The position numbers were made by a program, and so were the translations under genes. From Colias croceus (Eukaryota; Arthropoda; Insecta; Lepidoptera; Pieridae): a stretch of 64,000 bases of DNA. This document shows positions 32,323 to 44,527 of the stretch, piece by piece. The stretch is from contig NC_059548.1 in assembly GCF_905220415.1 (NCBI RefSeq), positions 1,676,501 to 1,740,500 on the forward strand. Direction: 5' to 3'. Numbering within the stretch: position 1 is the stretch's first letter; each line of letters starts with the position of its first letter. The notes under the pieces are model-generated. The model ran no database searches and was not told where the DNA came from. It was given only the letters and a program-made list of their open reading frames with translations.

Positions 32323-33674
32323 TATAAAAATAAAATTGTTTCTTTGATTGTAAATGCATTTTGAAACTAACATACATTTAAATACAAAAATATACATTGA
32401 AATAATTTATTCCTATCTAAAATAACGTCCAATTACCGTAGCTCAATACATTATTCTTTACTTCCCCGTAGCCAGGAAATTGGTAGTTTTGGCACAATGC
32501 ATTCTTTATTCTGCTGCCAAGAACTAAGTATCTACTTAAAGGATTCCAGTAACTTTATTTTACAGGAATTCAAATTAGTTTTATGTTGATTTAAAAAATG
32601 CAAAGCACGCTCAAACGTAGTTTTAAATTGACAATATTTACCAGACCGTAACGTACATGCATAATTTCAGTTCATCTAAAAAGCTATTTTTAGCTTTTAT
32701 GTGAAGTGAAAGCGAACAACGCCGCAGGTGGAAAGCTAATTTTAAATTTTGGATGCATGATGTCATGATATATAGAACTGCTGAATATATTTCGATGAAT
32801 TTGGCAGGTATAGATGACACGTATTTGCTATTTTTAATCGGCATGCAAGCCACAATTTCGTGTACATTTTTACTTATAAAAAATATTTGTGACGTCTATA
32901 TATAAATTATTTTCTTTCTTTAAATTCCTCTAATCATAGATCACAATTTAGCAACTACCCTGACTAACAAAATAACTCTTACTACTATAATTTTTAATCT
33001 ACTGGCTTTTATATTTTATCTTAATTGCCTCTATATTTCTACCAATAAAAGCATTAATAGAACCCATGCGTTAATTTTTAACACATTAAAACTTTTTATA
33101 TCCCTTTAGGGATCGTACGTGGAATAACAAACGATTATGACTATCACTATTACTATGAAACCCCTATTCATCTTATGCCTTTAGGTGAAAGGGTCATCGT
33201 TAATCTATTAAAGGTACTGGCGGGTTACCATGTCTTATAGCAGTATTATTTCCAGTTTGCGAACGTGATGGCGCTAGACGAACTATATAGTGCTGTCATT
33301 TTTCTTCTTGGGAAATAATACTGCTTTAAAACATCACGGTATTAGGGCTGCAGATACTTAGTACTAATAGTAGTAGTTATGCTTGGGTTTCCATTTACTA
33401 AGCCATTTTTTTAATGTATGGTTAGTTGTTTTTTTATTGTTATTGTTATGTGGTTCAAAAGAAGTAATTTTTGTTGCTTTTCTACGGTATGCTACGCATT
33501 TTACTACGTTTTCTGCCATAGAAAACCCAGGTGAGTTCTAGTGATAATTTGATTATCTAGATAGAACCTAGTATTAGACAAAAAGTGTACCTAGTTAGAT
33601 TCCTACTACATTACAATATATCTATCAATTTTGGTGTACTTTGGAAAAGCTCATGCAAGTTTTTTTGTGTATAA
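32323..33674. other. AT-rich intergenic DNA with a small foldback
   Basis: 33239-33325 is an 87-bp hairpin with perfect 15-bp arms, AGCAGTATTATTTCC and its reverse complement. It could be a very small MITE. No gene is seen. Confidence 0.45.
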
Positions 33675-33858
33675 TCCCTACTATATTAATATTATAAATG
33701 CGAAAGTAACTCTGTCTGTCTGTTAAGCTTTCCCGCTTAAACCTCTCAACCGATTTTGATAAAATTTGGCACACACAATCTTTAGACCCTGAGAAAGAAC
33801 CTAAGCTACCTTTTATTACGAAATATGTACCACGGGCGAAGCCGGGGCGGACCGCTTG
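33675..33858 (+). mobile_element. Helitron-like copy, type A
   Basis: From TCCCTACTATATTAATATTATAAATGCG (in part) to GCGGACCGCTTG before T. The terminal tetramer is CTTG instead of CTAG. Confidence 0.75.
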
Positions 33859-34780
33859 TATTTCTGTAATAATCCAACTATAGCCTGAGCTTGTTGTTTA
33901 AGTTTGAACGAGTGTACAAACAACATATTATTTACAAAAATGAATCCATTACTTCTGGATTAGAGGTTATCGAGCATTATGTTTTACTAATAAGGAAGGG
34001 CCCACAAAAAGTTGGAAGGCGTTATATTGATCAGGATCTCCAAAAGTTATGCACTTTCATTTGTATGCTAAATACTTGTGCCGTTAAACGCACGCGGGGT
34101 TTAATATAAATTATTTATGATTTTAATGTGTTTCATAATTTTATTTAAGCTTTAATAGCAGATGGTTCGGCAGAGCAGCGTGGTGAAACTGTTCTAGCAA
34201 ATTATGGTAGAAGATGTCCCTTTACTTAATTTATTATATCAATTTGAATCTAATTTATTGTTAATCTGCTATCCTTAAACACAGCAAAACTTAAAGTTTA
34301 TAAAATTCTAGATTGGAAATTATCTTTTTTTTTTGTTTCTTAAAGCATATTGGAATATTAAGATATGTAAGTACCTACCTACCTAGGTAAGTATTTTTTT
34401 ACATAGCGGAGAATGAAGAAAAGTCTATTTCTATTTATTGATATTACACAGTAGGTTCATAGTGATAGATAGATAAATGTCAAACATTGTATGTATATTG
34501 ACTATTGCGATAAAATGTCTGTAGTGATATCGAGATGGGAATTGTGACCGGATTATGCAAAAAGGGTCTTCCAGTATTTAGATATTTCTGGTGTAACATT
34601 TATCGATTTCTACCGTTTGTAAACCTATCGATAGTTTTATTTTATTATTCTTTCTTAAAATTTAGATTCTTCTTATTTATGAAGACCTATTTGATCCTAC
34701 CTACATCTGTATACATATACCTGTTAATATTTATGATTATGTTATAGGTATTAAAGCAATAAGCGATAGCGGACAATATA
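33859..34780. other. AT-rich intergenic DNA, no feature
   Basis: Short frames at 33891-34109 and 34535-34747 show no domain and have the codon use expected by chance. Confidence 0.4.
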
Positions 34781-35178
34781 CAGGGTTACTTGTAAAACAC
34801 CAGCAACCTCGCAGGACAAGATAGCTAACATCTTAAGTAACAATATTTGTTCTACGACTTTTGATAATTTGTTAGATTTTATTTTCATACAAAAATAAAT
34901 ATTCATTTAATTTTCTGTTTGAATATTATAAACTCTACGCGCATCTAAAATTTACGTTAACAAGAAGCGATCGAGAGGGGGAAGGGGGCGTCGCGTCGTC
35001 CTTTCGATAATGAATAGAACATAGACTTACAAATGTTAGGAGAGTACAATAAAAGCTTAAAAAATCATTTAAAAATAATTTATTGCGTTATGCCAAAAGT
35101 CGTAGAACAAATGTTGTTACTTATATGATGTTAGCTATCTTGTCCTACGAGGTTGCTGGTGTTTTACAAGTAACCCTG
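34781..35178. mobile_element. MITE with ~80-bp inverted ends
   Basis: It starts CAGGGTTACTTGTAAAACAC and ends with the reverse complement. The arms pair over about 80 bases with small differences, and TATA flanks both sides (TA at minimum). The interior is non-coding. It fits a mariner-type MITE, but the superfamily is not proven. Confidence 0.85.
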
Positions 35179-36163
35179 TATAAAAATTTATACATTTATA
35201 GATGACAATTATAAAAATTTTAATTCGTACAAAACAAATTAATTGTCCAACATTAATTGAAATTTTCCTCTTAAAGCTTATTTTAATAAAAACGAGATTT
35301 AAAAACATAATCACATCACATCACACACCTAAAATATGGTCTACTGGTGTACATACAAAATACTATTTATTCATAATCGAGTAATAACATATTAATATTG
35401 TACAAAATGTGCTCTTTGTTACGTCGGCACATAAACGTAATAACATTATCTCAATATCCTGCTGCTTTTATTGAATATTCCATATAATAAATGAAATGTA
35501 GGGGAGGGGGGGGCAAAGTAGGGTACTTAACGTTTAATCATTCCTAAAAACTAAAATAATGTAATTAAATTAAAAATTTTATCTTAGAATCATAGCTTAA
35601 TTCATTGCGAATGCCTATGTATACATTTATGTTGATAACGTTATTAATCTACGAGATGTAATTACTTAAATGAAAAAAGGCATTTGACCCGCTATGCCCC
35701 ATGTATAGGGGTAAAGTGGGGTCTCGTATGGGGCATTGTGGGGTAGTCATTATAAGGAACGAAACACAACTTCAAAACGAAATAGTTTTATTTCTTAGAT
35801 AAATAACGACAGTTTAAAAAAATAAAATATATATAAATAAAAACAACAACACTTTAGCAAAACAAATTCACTACAAAAACTTCTCTTTATTATTATTTAT
35901 GTAAGATAAAGAAATCAGAGATCACACAAAAAACTGTACCTAACACATATCTTTTATAAAACTTAAATATTAAAAAAAGGAAATACAGAACTTTGGTGCA
36001 GTTAAGTAATGAATTACTTTTAGTTAGTTATAATCATCTACTTTAAAATTTCAATCAAGATAACAAAAAATCAACGTAACTACTCGTATACATCTTTAAA
36101 TCTCCAAACTTAAACATTTTGGCTTCAAAAAAATATTTTTAATCATTTTAACCTTTAACAAAA

Positions 36164-36769
36164 TTAGTTTTCAATGCACAACGCACATAAATGAGTAGCC
36201 TCTTCATCTTTTTCATCCTCTCCAGCACAAGAGTAGTGTGCCCATCGAGAACATTTTAGACGACGTATCCATCCCTCGGTTGACTCTGACCACAAGTAAC
36301 CACAATAGATGCATTCAGCATCTTCTTCTGCAGAGCTTTTGCTGCCTTTCTTTTTGACAATCTTTCTCTTCTTCTGTTTGATGGATTTCAATTTCAAATC
36401 TTTAGCTACCCTCTTTTTCTGTTCTTTTAGTTCTGCGGCCTTTTTTATGGCTAGAAGCTCGTTTTTGTACGACGATTCTGTGATGATTGCTGTTTTCCCT
36501 CGTTGCTTACTAACTCTTTTGCCTGTTCTGTTCTCCTTAGGCACTGGCATTATTTGTTCTGGAGTTGTTGTAAAACTCGAGGGCCTATCGACCATCCAAG
36601 AACAACCAGGCTGTGGAGAAGGTTGCTTAGGTGGGGTTTGTATATTACTATCCTGTTGTAGTATTTGCGATGGTGGTGTCTTGTTACCGGTCAAAATTTC
36701 TTGGAGTGGTTTGTGGAACGTTGTGCATATTTGCTGCTTTTCTGTAGCCCATTTCTCCGGACACAACAC
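36164..36769 (-). pseudogene. C-terminal part of a pogo/Tigger-type transposase
   Basis: The frame of up to 201 codons ends in a PHD/zinc-finger-like module: C153-x2-C156, C173-x4-H178-x2-C181 and C195-x2-C198, with CIYCGYLWSESTEGW. Before it lies a Pro/Ser-rich part and a Lys-rich, probably coiled helix (residues ~100-142). This tail is seen on many insect pogo-like transposases. The DDE core that should precede it is missing, so the copy is an internal deletion derivative. The first ~28 codons read the helix-turn-helix DNA in the wrong frame, so the annotated Met is not a natural start. Splicing that joins both parts remains possible. Confidence 0.75.
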
Positions 36770-36842
36770 TGTATACAGCTTGTTTCATAGCTTCCACAGA
36801 CCATAAATGCTGTTCAGTCTTCCTCTTATATGTGCGGACCAT
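36684..36842 (-). pseudogene. N-terminal helix-turn-helix fragment of the same transposase
   Basis: From ATG at 36842 the frame gives 52 residues starting MVRTYKRKTEQHLWS and including SGEMGYRKAANMHNVPQTT, the pogo/CENP-B-type HTH that recognises the transposon ends. It stops at TAA (36684-36686) and is one frame off from the C-terminal part it overlaps. Either a deletion joined the two or a splice (GACCG|GTAACA is a possible donor) once linked them. Confidence 0.75.
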
Positions 36843-37345
36843 GTTGGCTAAAAACGTAAAAAATAAATATGTTACAACTTAGAAGTGTTTAAAACGGGGC
36901 AAAGTGGGGCACTTTTCTATAATAAAAAAGGGGTGCCCCACTTTGCCCCAGGCACCATACCCCACTATGCCCCACCAGCTCGTTTAAAATTAAACACAAA
37001 CTGACGGCATCTTACCTTTGATTCAATGACCTTGTGCTTGTTGATTAAGAGAACCGAAAAGGAACTGATTCATAATAAACTATAACACACCACAGTACAT
37101 AAGTACGTTTTAGAAAGGATTACTGTTCAATTTCACTAAAAATTTTAAGAAAAACACTGGTTTTGATATTTTTGTTTACATCACACAAACGCGTACCGAA
37201 ATGGCGTGGTTCGCATATGGAGGTCACGCGCCGACTAACGACCAATCAAAGCGAGCCGTTTGACAGTTCGCACAGCGTTCGTTTCGAGCTACGTAAGGCT
37301 TGCCCCGCTATGCCCCGTGGCCCCGCTATGCCCCCCCCTCCCCTA

Positions 37346-37974
37346 TATATTAAAAAGAAGTTGCCCTTTTATCCATATTCATATATTTCAAGCTGACGCT
37401 GAGCCACGTTAATATTTTAAAATGAGAGCATTTAGATTTATTTCCTTTAATTACTTAAAATAAATAAAAAACCTACGTCCTGAAGGTGTTATTGAATAAA
37501 AAAAGTATCTAAATATGGGTACACGCAAGGCTAATGTGAAAATTTCACGGATAAATATTGTCTCTGTAATTATAGTCTTGAAAAGTTTCACAAATAACAC
37601 GCAAAGTAGGTAAAATACCACTAAGAATAACGGCTACTATTAATTTTAACAATAATCAATAACAAATAAATAACTACTTATCAAAAGATTGGTATTAATT
37701 ACGTTGTACACAATTCGCAATGTTTGCTAAAACAAACCAGTTTTCCAACACAAGATACAATACTAAACACAAAACACAAACGACAGTCAAACTTCCTAGG
37801 ACTTAAACCATCTGTTCCAAGCAACATTTAACGAACACATTGTTGATAGCAAACGAACCTCAAAGCCCGCATCCGAAGCGAGCCTTTTGATGCGTTTTTG
37901 GTGTTATGTATTCCACTTGTGAACCCTAGTTAGCTATTCTTATTGTAAGATGGCACGTGCAGTTTTAAGAGAAA
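37346..37974. other. intergenic DNA upstream of a possible first exon
   Basis: No repeat copy recognised. 37860-37960 is less AT-rich and could be a promoter or 5' UTR, with no clear TATA box. Confidence 0.3.
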
Positions 37975-38023
37975 ATGAGCGATGAGGAAAGTTGCTCCGA
38001 AAAGAGCTTAGGTTATTATCTTG
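37975..38023 (+). CDS. possible short first coding exon, unknown product
   Basis: AAAATGAGC is a good insect start context. The frame MSDEESCSEKSLGYYL runs to a donor, CTTG|GTATGT. An upstream ATG (37951 region) opens a short overlapping frame. No family is recognised and no second exon was found, so this is a weak candidate. Confidence 0.22.
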
Positions 38024-38460
38024 GTATGTAGATAGATTTATAGATTTTATGTCTCAGTTAGATGCTTGAAGGACCAATTGTTTATTTTTTTAGGAACGAT
38101 TATGTATGACAATTTAAATATTAATTTATTTTATTTACAGTTGTGGCATTTCATTGTAACGTTATAATTCTTGTATGAAATTCACATTAGTTCATTATTG
38201 GTGTTAATTTATTATTATCTATTCGAAAATTTATATTTTGTACATTGGTCCTCCGAGTCTGATTCATCTTTAATTTAGAAATATAGTACTCGGGTTAATT
38301 CAAATGACTCAAATAAACAACTAACTTACTTTTAATTGCAGACTTAATGGCCTATGCTAAGTTAAAATTAACGAGGAAGCTTTTGATGACCATATGCGAA
38401 CTAATTGGAATTAAATGGACTATGAAATGTATTGCAAATATATGATGATTTACCCGAAAT
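38024..38460. other. AT-rich intergenic DNA, no feature
   Basis: No gene or repeat copy recognised. Confidence 0.35.
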
Positions 38461-38683
38461 GTCATCATCATCAGCCCATATATGTGCCTTCCCACTGCTG
38501 GGACACGGGTCTTATATGAGGGTACAGGGTACAGGCCATAATCCACCTCGCTGACCAAGTGCGGGTTGGCGGATGATACATGTCGTCGAACTTTTTGATT
38601 CGACATGTCAGTTTCCTCACGATGTTTTCCTTCACCGTTCGAGCAGTGGTGATGTTACAACATGCGCAGATAAATTGAAAAAT
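38461..38683 (-). mobile_element. tRNA-derived SINE, truncated copy
   Basis: It matches 62106-62336 (CATCATCATCAGCCCATATA... to CAGATAAATTGAAAAAT) but lacks the tRNA-like head, so it is 5'-truncated. Confidence 0.8.
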
Positions 38684-39998
38684 GAACCCGCAATGTACGC
38701 TGTACCAAATATTATGTAATCTGTTATTGGGATATTATAACATCGCACATGTGATCTGCTACTTAATAATCACTAAACAGTCACACATTTAGTGTAGGTA
38801 TTTGTCGAGAAAGGAGAACAAAGCTAGACATTAGCGCCTTTTTTCTTTGGCTTAAAGATTTTTACTTTGCAAAGCCAACATTACCTATATTATTTTTTTA
38901 TAATCACTATATTACGGGCTTATAAAGAGCTTGAATAATTTTAAATTAGGCGCAAACGTGTTAGTAATAAGCAGGCTTAAGTGAACAGTCGTGAAGCTGT
39001 TTGGAAATATGAAGTTTAATTTAAAGAGAATCCTATAAGAGAACAAGTTTCACGAGATATCTACGATTTTACTAAATGGAATATACTAATTACAACGTTA
39101 AACGCATACATATAGCTTTGTGTTTTAATTCATCGAAGTAAACATGGTTTTAAGCATCACACCTTAAAACTAACACAATGGTCTATAATATATAAAAATT
39201 CAAACTGTAACTCAAACAATCAGGTGAGTTAAAGAAATGACGGAGATACAATCACGAAAACTTCCGCGGAGTTGACAAATAATTCTACAACAAAAGCTTA
39301 AAGGATTGCGCAATAAAACAGTAATTACTCGACTACTGGGACCTTAACAAATATCTTTGACAGGCAAGATGGCGGCGCTCTGCAGGGCTTAACTACAATT
39401 GCCGACCAATGATCAATCACTTAACTACAGTCAGCTTCCAGCGCTGCGGTATTAATATCATCGTTAATTGTTTCCATTGACGCTATGATTCAGACACATT
39501 GCATTTGGGACAGATGTCAGCAAGCAATGGATTGCGAAGTTAGCGATGGTGTGGATCGTTAAATCTATTGGTAGAAGTCAGTTGGAGTTACCGAGTGACG
39601 TATTGTCTATGCGCCCTTGTTTGTACAAAAGCAGTACCGCTTAACTGGATACAATAACTTCGGTAAGCGTTCTTTATTTTTCTTGCAGTAAAGGACAAAT
39701 CGCTTTTATGTCAGGGAATATTGCTAGAGAAACTACACCAATATAATATAATTTATTATAGTCGGTGTGCTACGATAAAACGTCTGGATGGATTAGGATG
39801 AAATTTGCTACTTATTATACGTTTAGAAATTGCGGTCCTTTTGATCGCTAAATCTGAAGGTAAGTTTTGTTTGTAAAATAGAATATATTTTATTGGTGTA
39901 TTTCGTAGTTTGTTTATTCGGATGGCGTATCTTAATTAATTGCTAAGTTCTCGGAGTCACGTTTTGAAGTTAGAATTCCAAATTTGATTTATTTTTTA
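38684..39998. other. AT-rich intergenic DNA, no gene
   Basis: A YY1/Pho-like CAAGATGGCGGC lies at 39365-39376 in a locally less AT-rich stretch (39360-39620). Nothing else is recognised. Confidence 0.35.
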
Positions 39999-40235
39999 CT
40001 AGCTTTCCGCCCGCGGCTTCACCCGCGTTTTGAAAGAAAAACCCGCATAGTTCCCGTTCCCGTGGGATTTCCGGGATTGCATCATTTTCCCGGGATAAAA
40101 AGAAACCTATGTCCTTTCTCGGGTATCTAAATATCTCCATACCAAATTTCATGAAAATTGGTTCAGTAGTTTAGGCGTGATTGAGTAACAGACAGACAGA
40201 CAGAGTTACTTTCGCATTTATAATATTAGTATGGA
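39999..40235 (-). mobile_element. Helitron-like copy, type A, well preserved
   Basis: Plus strand from CTAGCTTTCCGCCCGCGGC to TTATAATATTAGTATGGA before T. It includes the CAGACAGACAGACAG run and the GGGATTTCCGGGATTGC motif shared with 42298 and 60941. Confidence 0.87.
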
Positions 40236-40901
40236 TTTTGCTAAAAATTATTGCCTTGGAGGCATTTGAAGGAAACTCAACAAACTGAAAATAGTACTAA
40301 AGAATAGAATAGGTTTCTGAACATAGTATAGAAGCATTTCTATCAAGAATATAAAATAATATTTAGCTCCACTATCAACACATCGCCATAACTAAATTAG
40401 AAACTTTTAGTGCTAAACGAACCAAAATATTTACCGCTACCTCTAATTTGTTTATATTAGCCACACGAGATTTATAATAGCGTATTAAGTCTAGACCTAG
40501 CCCTAACTAACCTTAGGTCATTGATCTAACCCCGATATAGCAACCATTAATCGCTGCAATAAAATAAATCTTATTGTCCCAAATATCGTATATTGTAGCA
40601 TGTGATAGGTTTTGTATGTTTGTTCTTCTTCTTCTTCTTTTTTCATATGGCAAATCCTGATCCCAGTGAGGACGGATTCTGCTAATGTCAAGTTTTGAAC
40701 AGATGATCAATTTAAGTTGATCATGTTAAGCTCATGTTAAGCGTACTCTGTGCTGAGGAAAAATGACGGATGAGATTTTTGAGTATTTTTGTTAAATGGA
40801 TCGATTCTTTTATTGTGACAAATATTGACCAAAAAGTTGTAAGTAATTCTTCATTGATTGAATATTTATGTGATTATTTTTGATGGTAATAAGTATTTAT
40901 T
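40236..40901. other. AT-rich intergenic DNA, no feature
   Basis: A TTCTTCTTCTTC tract at ~40624. No gene is seen. Confidence 0.35.
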
Positions 40902-41072
40902 AAGCTATTGCATAGCATCTATCGCGGGTTTTGAGCGCGGGGACCGAATCCAGAAATTGCGTAACGAAAAACCTCACGCTCCCCACTCCGACAAGCACGG
41001 AGGTGTGGCTTGAAGGTATGCTATGCAATAGCTTTACCGCGGCAGTCCCCGAGTGCCACACGTATTTTTTTT
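40902..41072 (+). repeat. hairpin repeat or ncRNA-like element ending in a T run
   Basis: Perfect 17-bp arms AAGCTATTGCATAGCAT (40902-40918) and ATGCTATGCAATAGCTT (41018-41034) enclose a GC-rich ~100-base loop. They are followed by CCGCGGCAGTCCCCGAGTGCCACACG and eight T's (41065-41072), which could end a Pol III transcript. It is not a snRNA, 5S or tRNA I recognise, and a dispersed repeat is the likeliest identity. Confidence 0.55.
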
Positions 41073-41643
41073 AAATTGATAAACTTAATGTCACTTTTAA
41101 TATGATCATTAAACCTTATACTTAAAAGCAAAGCAAAAACAATGTAAAAGATTAGTAGTATATTTCTCAGTATACCATGACTTATCAATGGTTTCTTCCG
41201 ACTTAAAGTTGAAGTAATTAATGAGTCTTCTTCTTCTTATCTGGAAGCATTTAAAACTAAACTGTTTGAAAGTAAATAAAAGATCGATTCTGCTCGACTT
41301 ACGTTATTCATACTTCGAATAGAAATCATTATTGACGCTTGAATCTTTTCTTGCATTGAACCAAAATAACTTGGAATGATATTTATGGCTACATTTATTA
41401 ACTGACGTCGAACTGCTGGGACCCCCACTGTGCTTGTCTCGCCGCTGGGCGAGGGTCACTGGCTAGAGCAACGTGAAATACAAATATTGTATTTTGTATG
41501 AAATTGGATGTTTAACTATGTTTATCATGTCTGGAACAGCTAGATGTAAAGATGAACTCGAGTGTAGGTATACATAATAATTCTTTTTACTTTTATCTTA
41601 TTAATGTTTGTGTAAATCTTCTTGAGATAAGTGTTATGCATAT
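41073..41643. other. AT-rich intergenic DNA, no feature
   Basis: The small frame at 41237-41428 (-) shows no domain. Confidence 0.35.
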
Positions 41644-41848
41644 TCTACTAATATTATAAATGCGAAAGTTTGTATGTTTGTTTGTTACTTCTTCAAGCAA
41701 AAACTTCTGAACTTATTTTCATGTTTGGCATATAGAAGGTTACTTGGATTAGCACATAGGATAGTTTTTATCCCGAAAATCCCACGGGAACGGGAACTTT
41801 GCGGGTTTTCCATTGACTACGCGGGTGAAGCTGCGGGCGAAAAGTTAG
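41644..41848 (+). mobile_element. Helitron-like copy, type A
   Basis: From TCTACTAATATTATAAATGCG to GCGGGCGAAAAGTTAG before T. Confidence 0.8.
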
Positions 41849-42297
41849 TAGCTAGTATTTCCATAAATTATGTTATATACCTTTTTATTTTGTGTTTGCA
41901 GAGTTGTCTATTAAGGATCGAAGATACCAGCTCCACCGTGATTGACTTAAAAACATGGTTCAACTGTAAATAGCAACAGAAAGCGAAGAAAATTTTCAAA
42001 GTTCATTAATTAAATACTTAACGATAAGACCTGTAAGTCACTAATAACTTCTGTCGATATCAGCTTGTGTCAATATTTTCTACAAATTACAATTGTTAAC
42101 GATTTACTGTGAGTAAGGTAGAAATGGAATGAAACACATAATTTCGTATTGAATTTCCCGGAATCCAGGTGATTATGACAAAGTGTCATTTGCTAGCTTC
42201 TAGCGATCTTCTGAATCGCTGCATAATGTTTTTCTGCCTTGTTCTACAGTCTACTATTAATTTCCTAAAAGTTTACCTTATTCGTTATGGTTGACCG
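41849..42297. other. intergenic DNA between two Helitron copies
   Basis: No feature recognised. Confidence 0.35.
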
Positions 42298-42516
42298 TCC
42301 ATACTAATATTATAAATGCGGAAGTAACTCTGTCTGTCTGTTACTTAATCACGCCTAAACTACTGAACCAATTTTCATTAAATTTGGTATGGAGATATGT
42401 TGACATAGGCTACTTTTTATCCCGGGAAAATGACGCAATCCCGGCAATCCCACGGGAACGGGAACTATGCGGGTTTTTATTTTACTGCGCGGGCGAAGCC
42501 GCGGGCGGAAACCTAG
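42298..42516 (+). mobile_element. Helitron-like copy, type A
   Basis: From TCCATACTAATATTATAAATGCG to GCGGGCGGAAACCTAG before T. The local 95-aa frame is repeat sequence. Confidence 0.85.
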
Positions 42517-44527
42517 TTCTCGATAACTGGCCCTCTTTTTACCCCCTGAAATCTCAGATCATCATTATCATCATCTAGTTTATTTCCACTAAAAGATATA
42601 CGATAAGTTTTTATGTTTTTGATTGATGTTCCGACTATTTATTAATTTTATAGAAGCGATACCTACTACTTAGTTAGGTGGTTTCAAAGCTAACTTCTAA
42701 AAACCAAAAGCCTGTATATTATCGGTTTAGTTGCTTATTCCTATTTCCCATACCTTTGATTTATACGTAAATCGCATGTCCATGTAATAAAAGATCAGTT
42801 TGTTAACAAAGGTGTGTTTTGTTTACTAACGTGAGGGTGTGACGTCATAAGGGGAGAATAATTTCAGCTGTTATATAAATGGCCTGTGATTTGTATAATT
42901 TGGTGATATTTTGTTGTGCCTTTGTGATATTATAATGTTGGAGTTACGCGCGAATTCGTCATTTGTAGGGTAGCGTAATTCAATTGTTATTATGTATTTG
43001 TATTTATTCAATTGTTATTACGTATTTATATTTTTTTATTTATTTATTCCGTTGTGATTTTACTTAGACATCCTTTCATTCTTCGTAAGGTCAGGTTATA
43101 TATCTGATCGTCCCATTTTCATACAGATCCAATTAGTTGATTCGTCGCGAAAGCGAAACATCCATTCATCCACAAAATCTTACAAGTTTTCAAGTTTAAA
43201 AGACCCGTAGGATCGTAGGATTTATCCTAAAGTATCAACAATTTATGTGTTAACCTAATGTTGTGCATCCTTTAAAAAGTACTTCCGTAAATCATAAAAT
43301 CAACATCACCATCGTCATACATGATCATCATTCCCCACTCGTCCCGATTTATTTGCCACGCACTGTACCAATTAGTCGTTAAGTGCACAAACTGCACCAT
43401 TATTTCGCCATGAAGTGTAAACTACAGCTTTTAACGAATAGTTTATACGTAAACTTGAAAGTTCAAGTATTGTAATAAGTTCCGTACTTATTATAATGTA
43501 ATTTGGAGCACTTTAAAGTTTATGAATGACGACGTGTTGACAAAATTGTTTTGGTGCGAGATTATTTAGTATTGTGCGATTTATATGTACTTTGGTTTTA
43601 ATTGTTTTTGGGAAGATGTCTTTGGTTGATTAGAACGACATGTGTACACTACTGTAAGTTTGAGATATAGAATTAGTTCATATTATTAAGTTTGAGTTAT
43701 AATTTCAGAACAATTTTTTTATTTATAAGCTTTATTGCACACAGACAGAAAATACAAATTTTACTTAATAGGACATAATTAGTCAAAAGGCGGCTTTCCG
43801 CTTTATTGCTACAAGCAATTTCTTCCAAGCAACCCATTCGATCAGTGACATAGTTAAAAGTACTAGGGATGATTATGTACACAATAAAATAGAAAAAAAA
43901 ATGATATCACATAAAATATTACGTAAAAACATAATTCTAAAAAAAAATAAAATAAAAAGAAACTAACCAAAAACAAACCGAAAAAAAAGAAGTTGAACAA
44001 TGAACATTTGAATGTATCCATTTATTTCACAGCTATAATAACAATTAGACTGCATTTGTATTTTTATAACATTTATATATATTATGTATTATGTATTTAC
44101 ATATAGACGATGTGTCTTAGTGTCTAAATATTATCAATAATACTATAACAGTAAACTAAAAGATAACAAACATTGTGCACTTCTCGCTTCGTGAAATTGC
44201 ATTTTCCAAACTCCCTAATTGTTAACAATAATGAAAACAAAGCTCAACCCGTTAGTGCACTATATAATATGCAATTCCTAGAAAGTGCTTTTAACTGTGA
44301 AAACGTCAAAAGTTAGCAATTGTTCTGTATGCGGCGGTAATGGGAGTTTCTTATAGACGTTACAAGTTAAAGCTTACTTTTGCTTTTACGGTAATGGGCA
44401 TGAAAATTTGTAGGGTAGGTACCGGTAGGAGTGGGATGAATGTTGGTATGGGAAATACTTACGATTTTGATTTTAAAGATTTTTTGTTTTGAGGATGTTA
44501 CTGAATGTGAATGTTATGTTAAAAAAA
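42517..44527. other. AT-rich intergenic DNA, no gene
   Basis: TGACGTCA at 42840-42847. A-rich stretch at 43890-43995. No ORF with a recognisable domain. Confidence 0.4.

Larger units (their letters stand above)
35501..37343 (-). mobile_element. deleted pogo/Tigger-type transposon, 1843 bp
   Basis: The ends are GGGGAGGGGGGGGCA and its reverse complement, flanked by TA. It carries two pieces of a pogo-type transposase on the minus strand but no DDE catalytic core. Clusters of GGGGCAAAGTGGGG/GGGGCATAGTGGGG-like motifs lie at ~35691-35746, ~36895-36975 and ~37300-37343 and are candidates for transposase binding sites. Confidence 0.85.

Noticed and set aside
36309..36806. 165-aa plus-strand ORF
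   Set aside because: It is antisense to the transposase C-terminal fragment, whose zinc-binding pattern shows the minus strand is the coding one.
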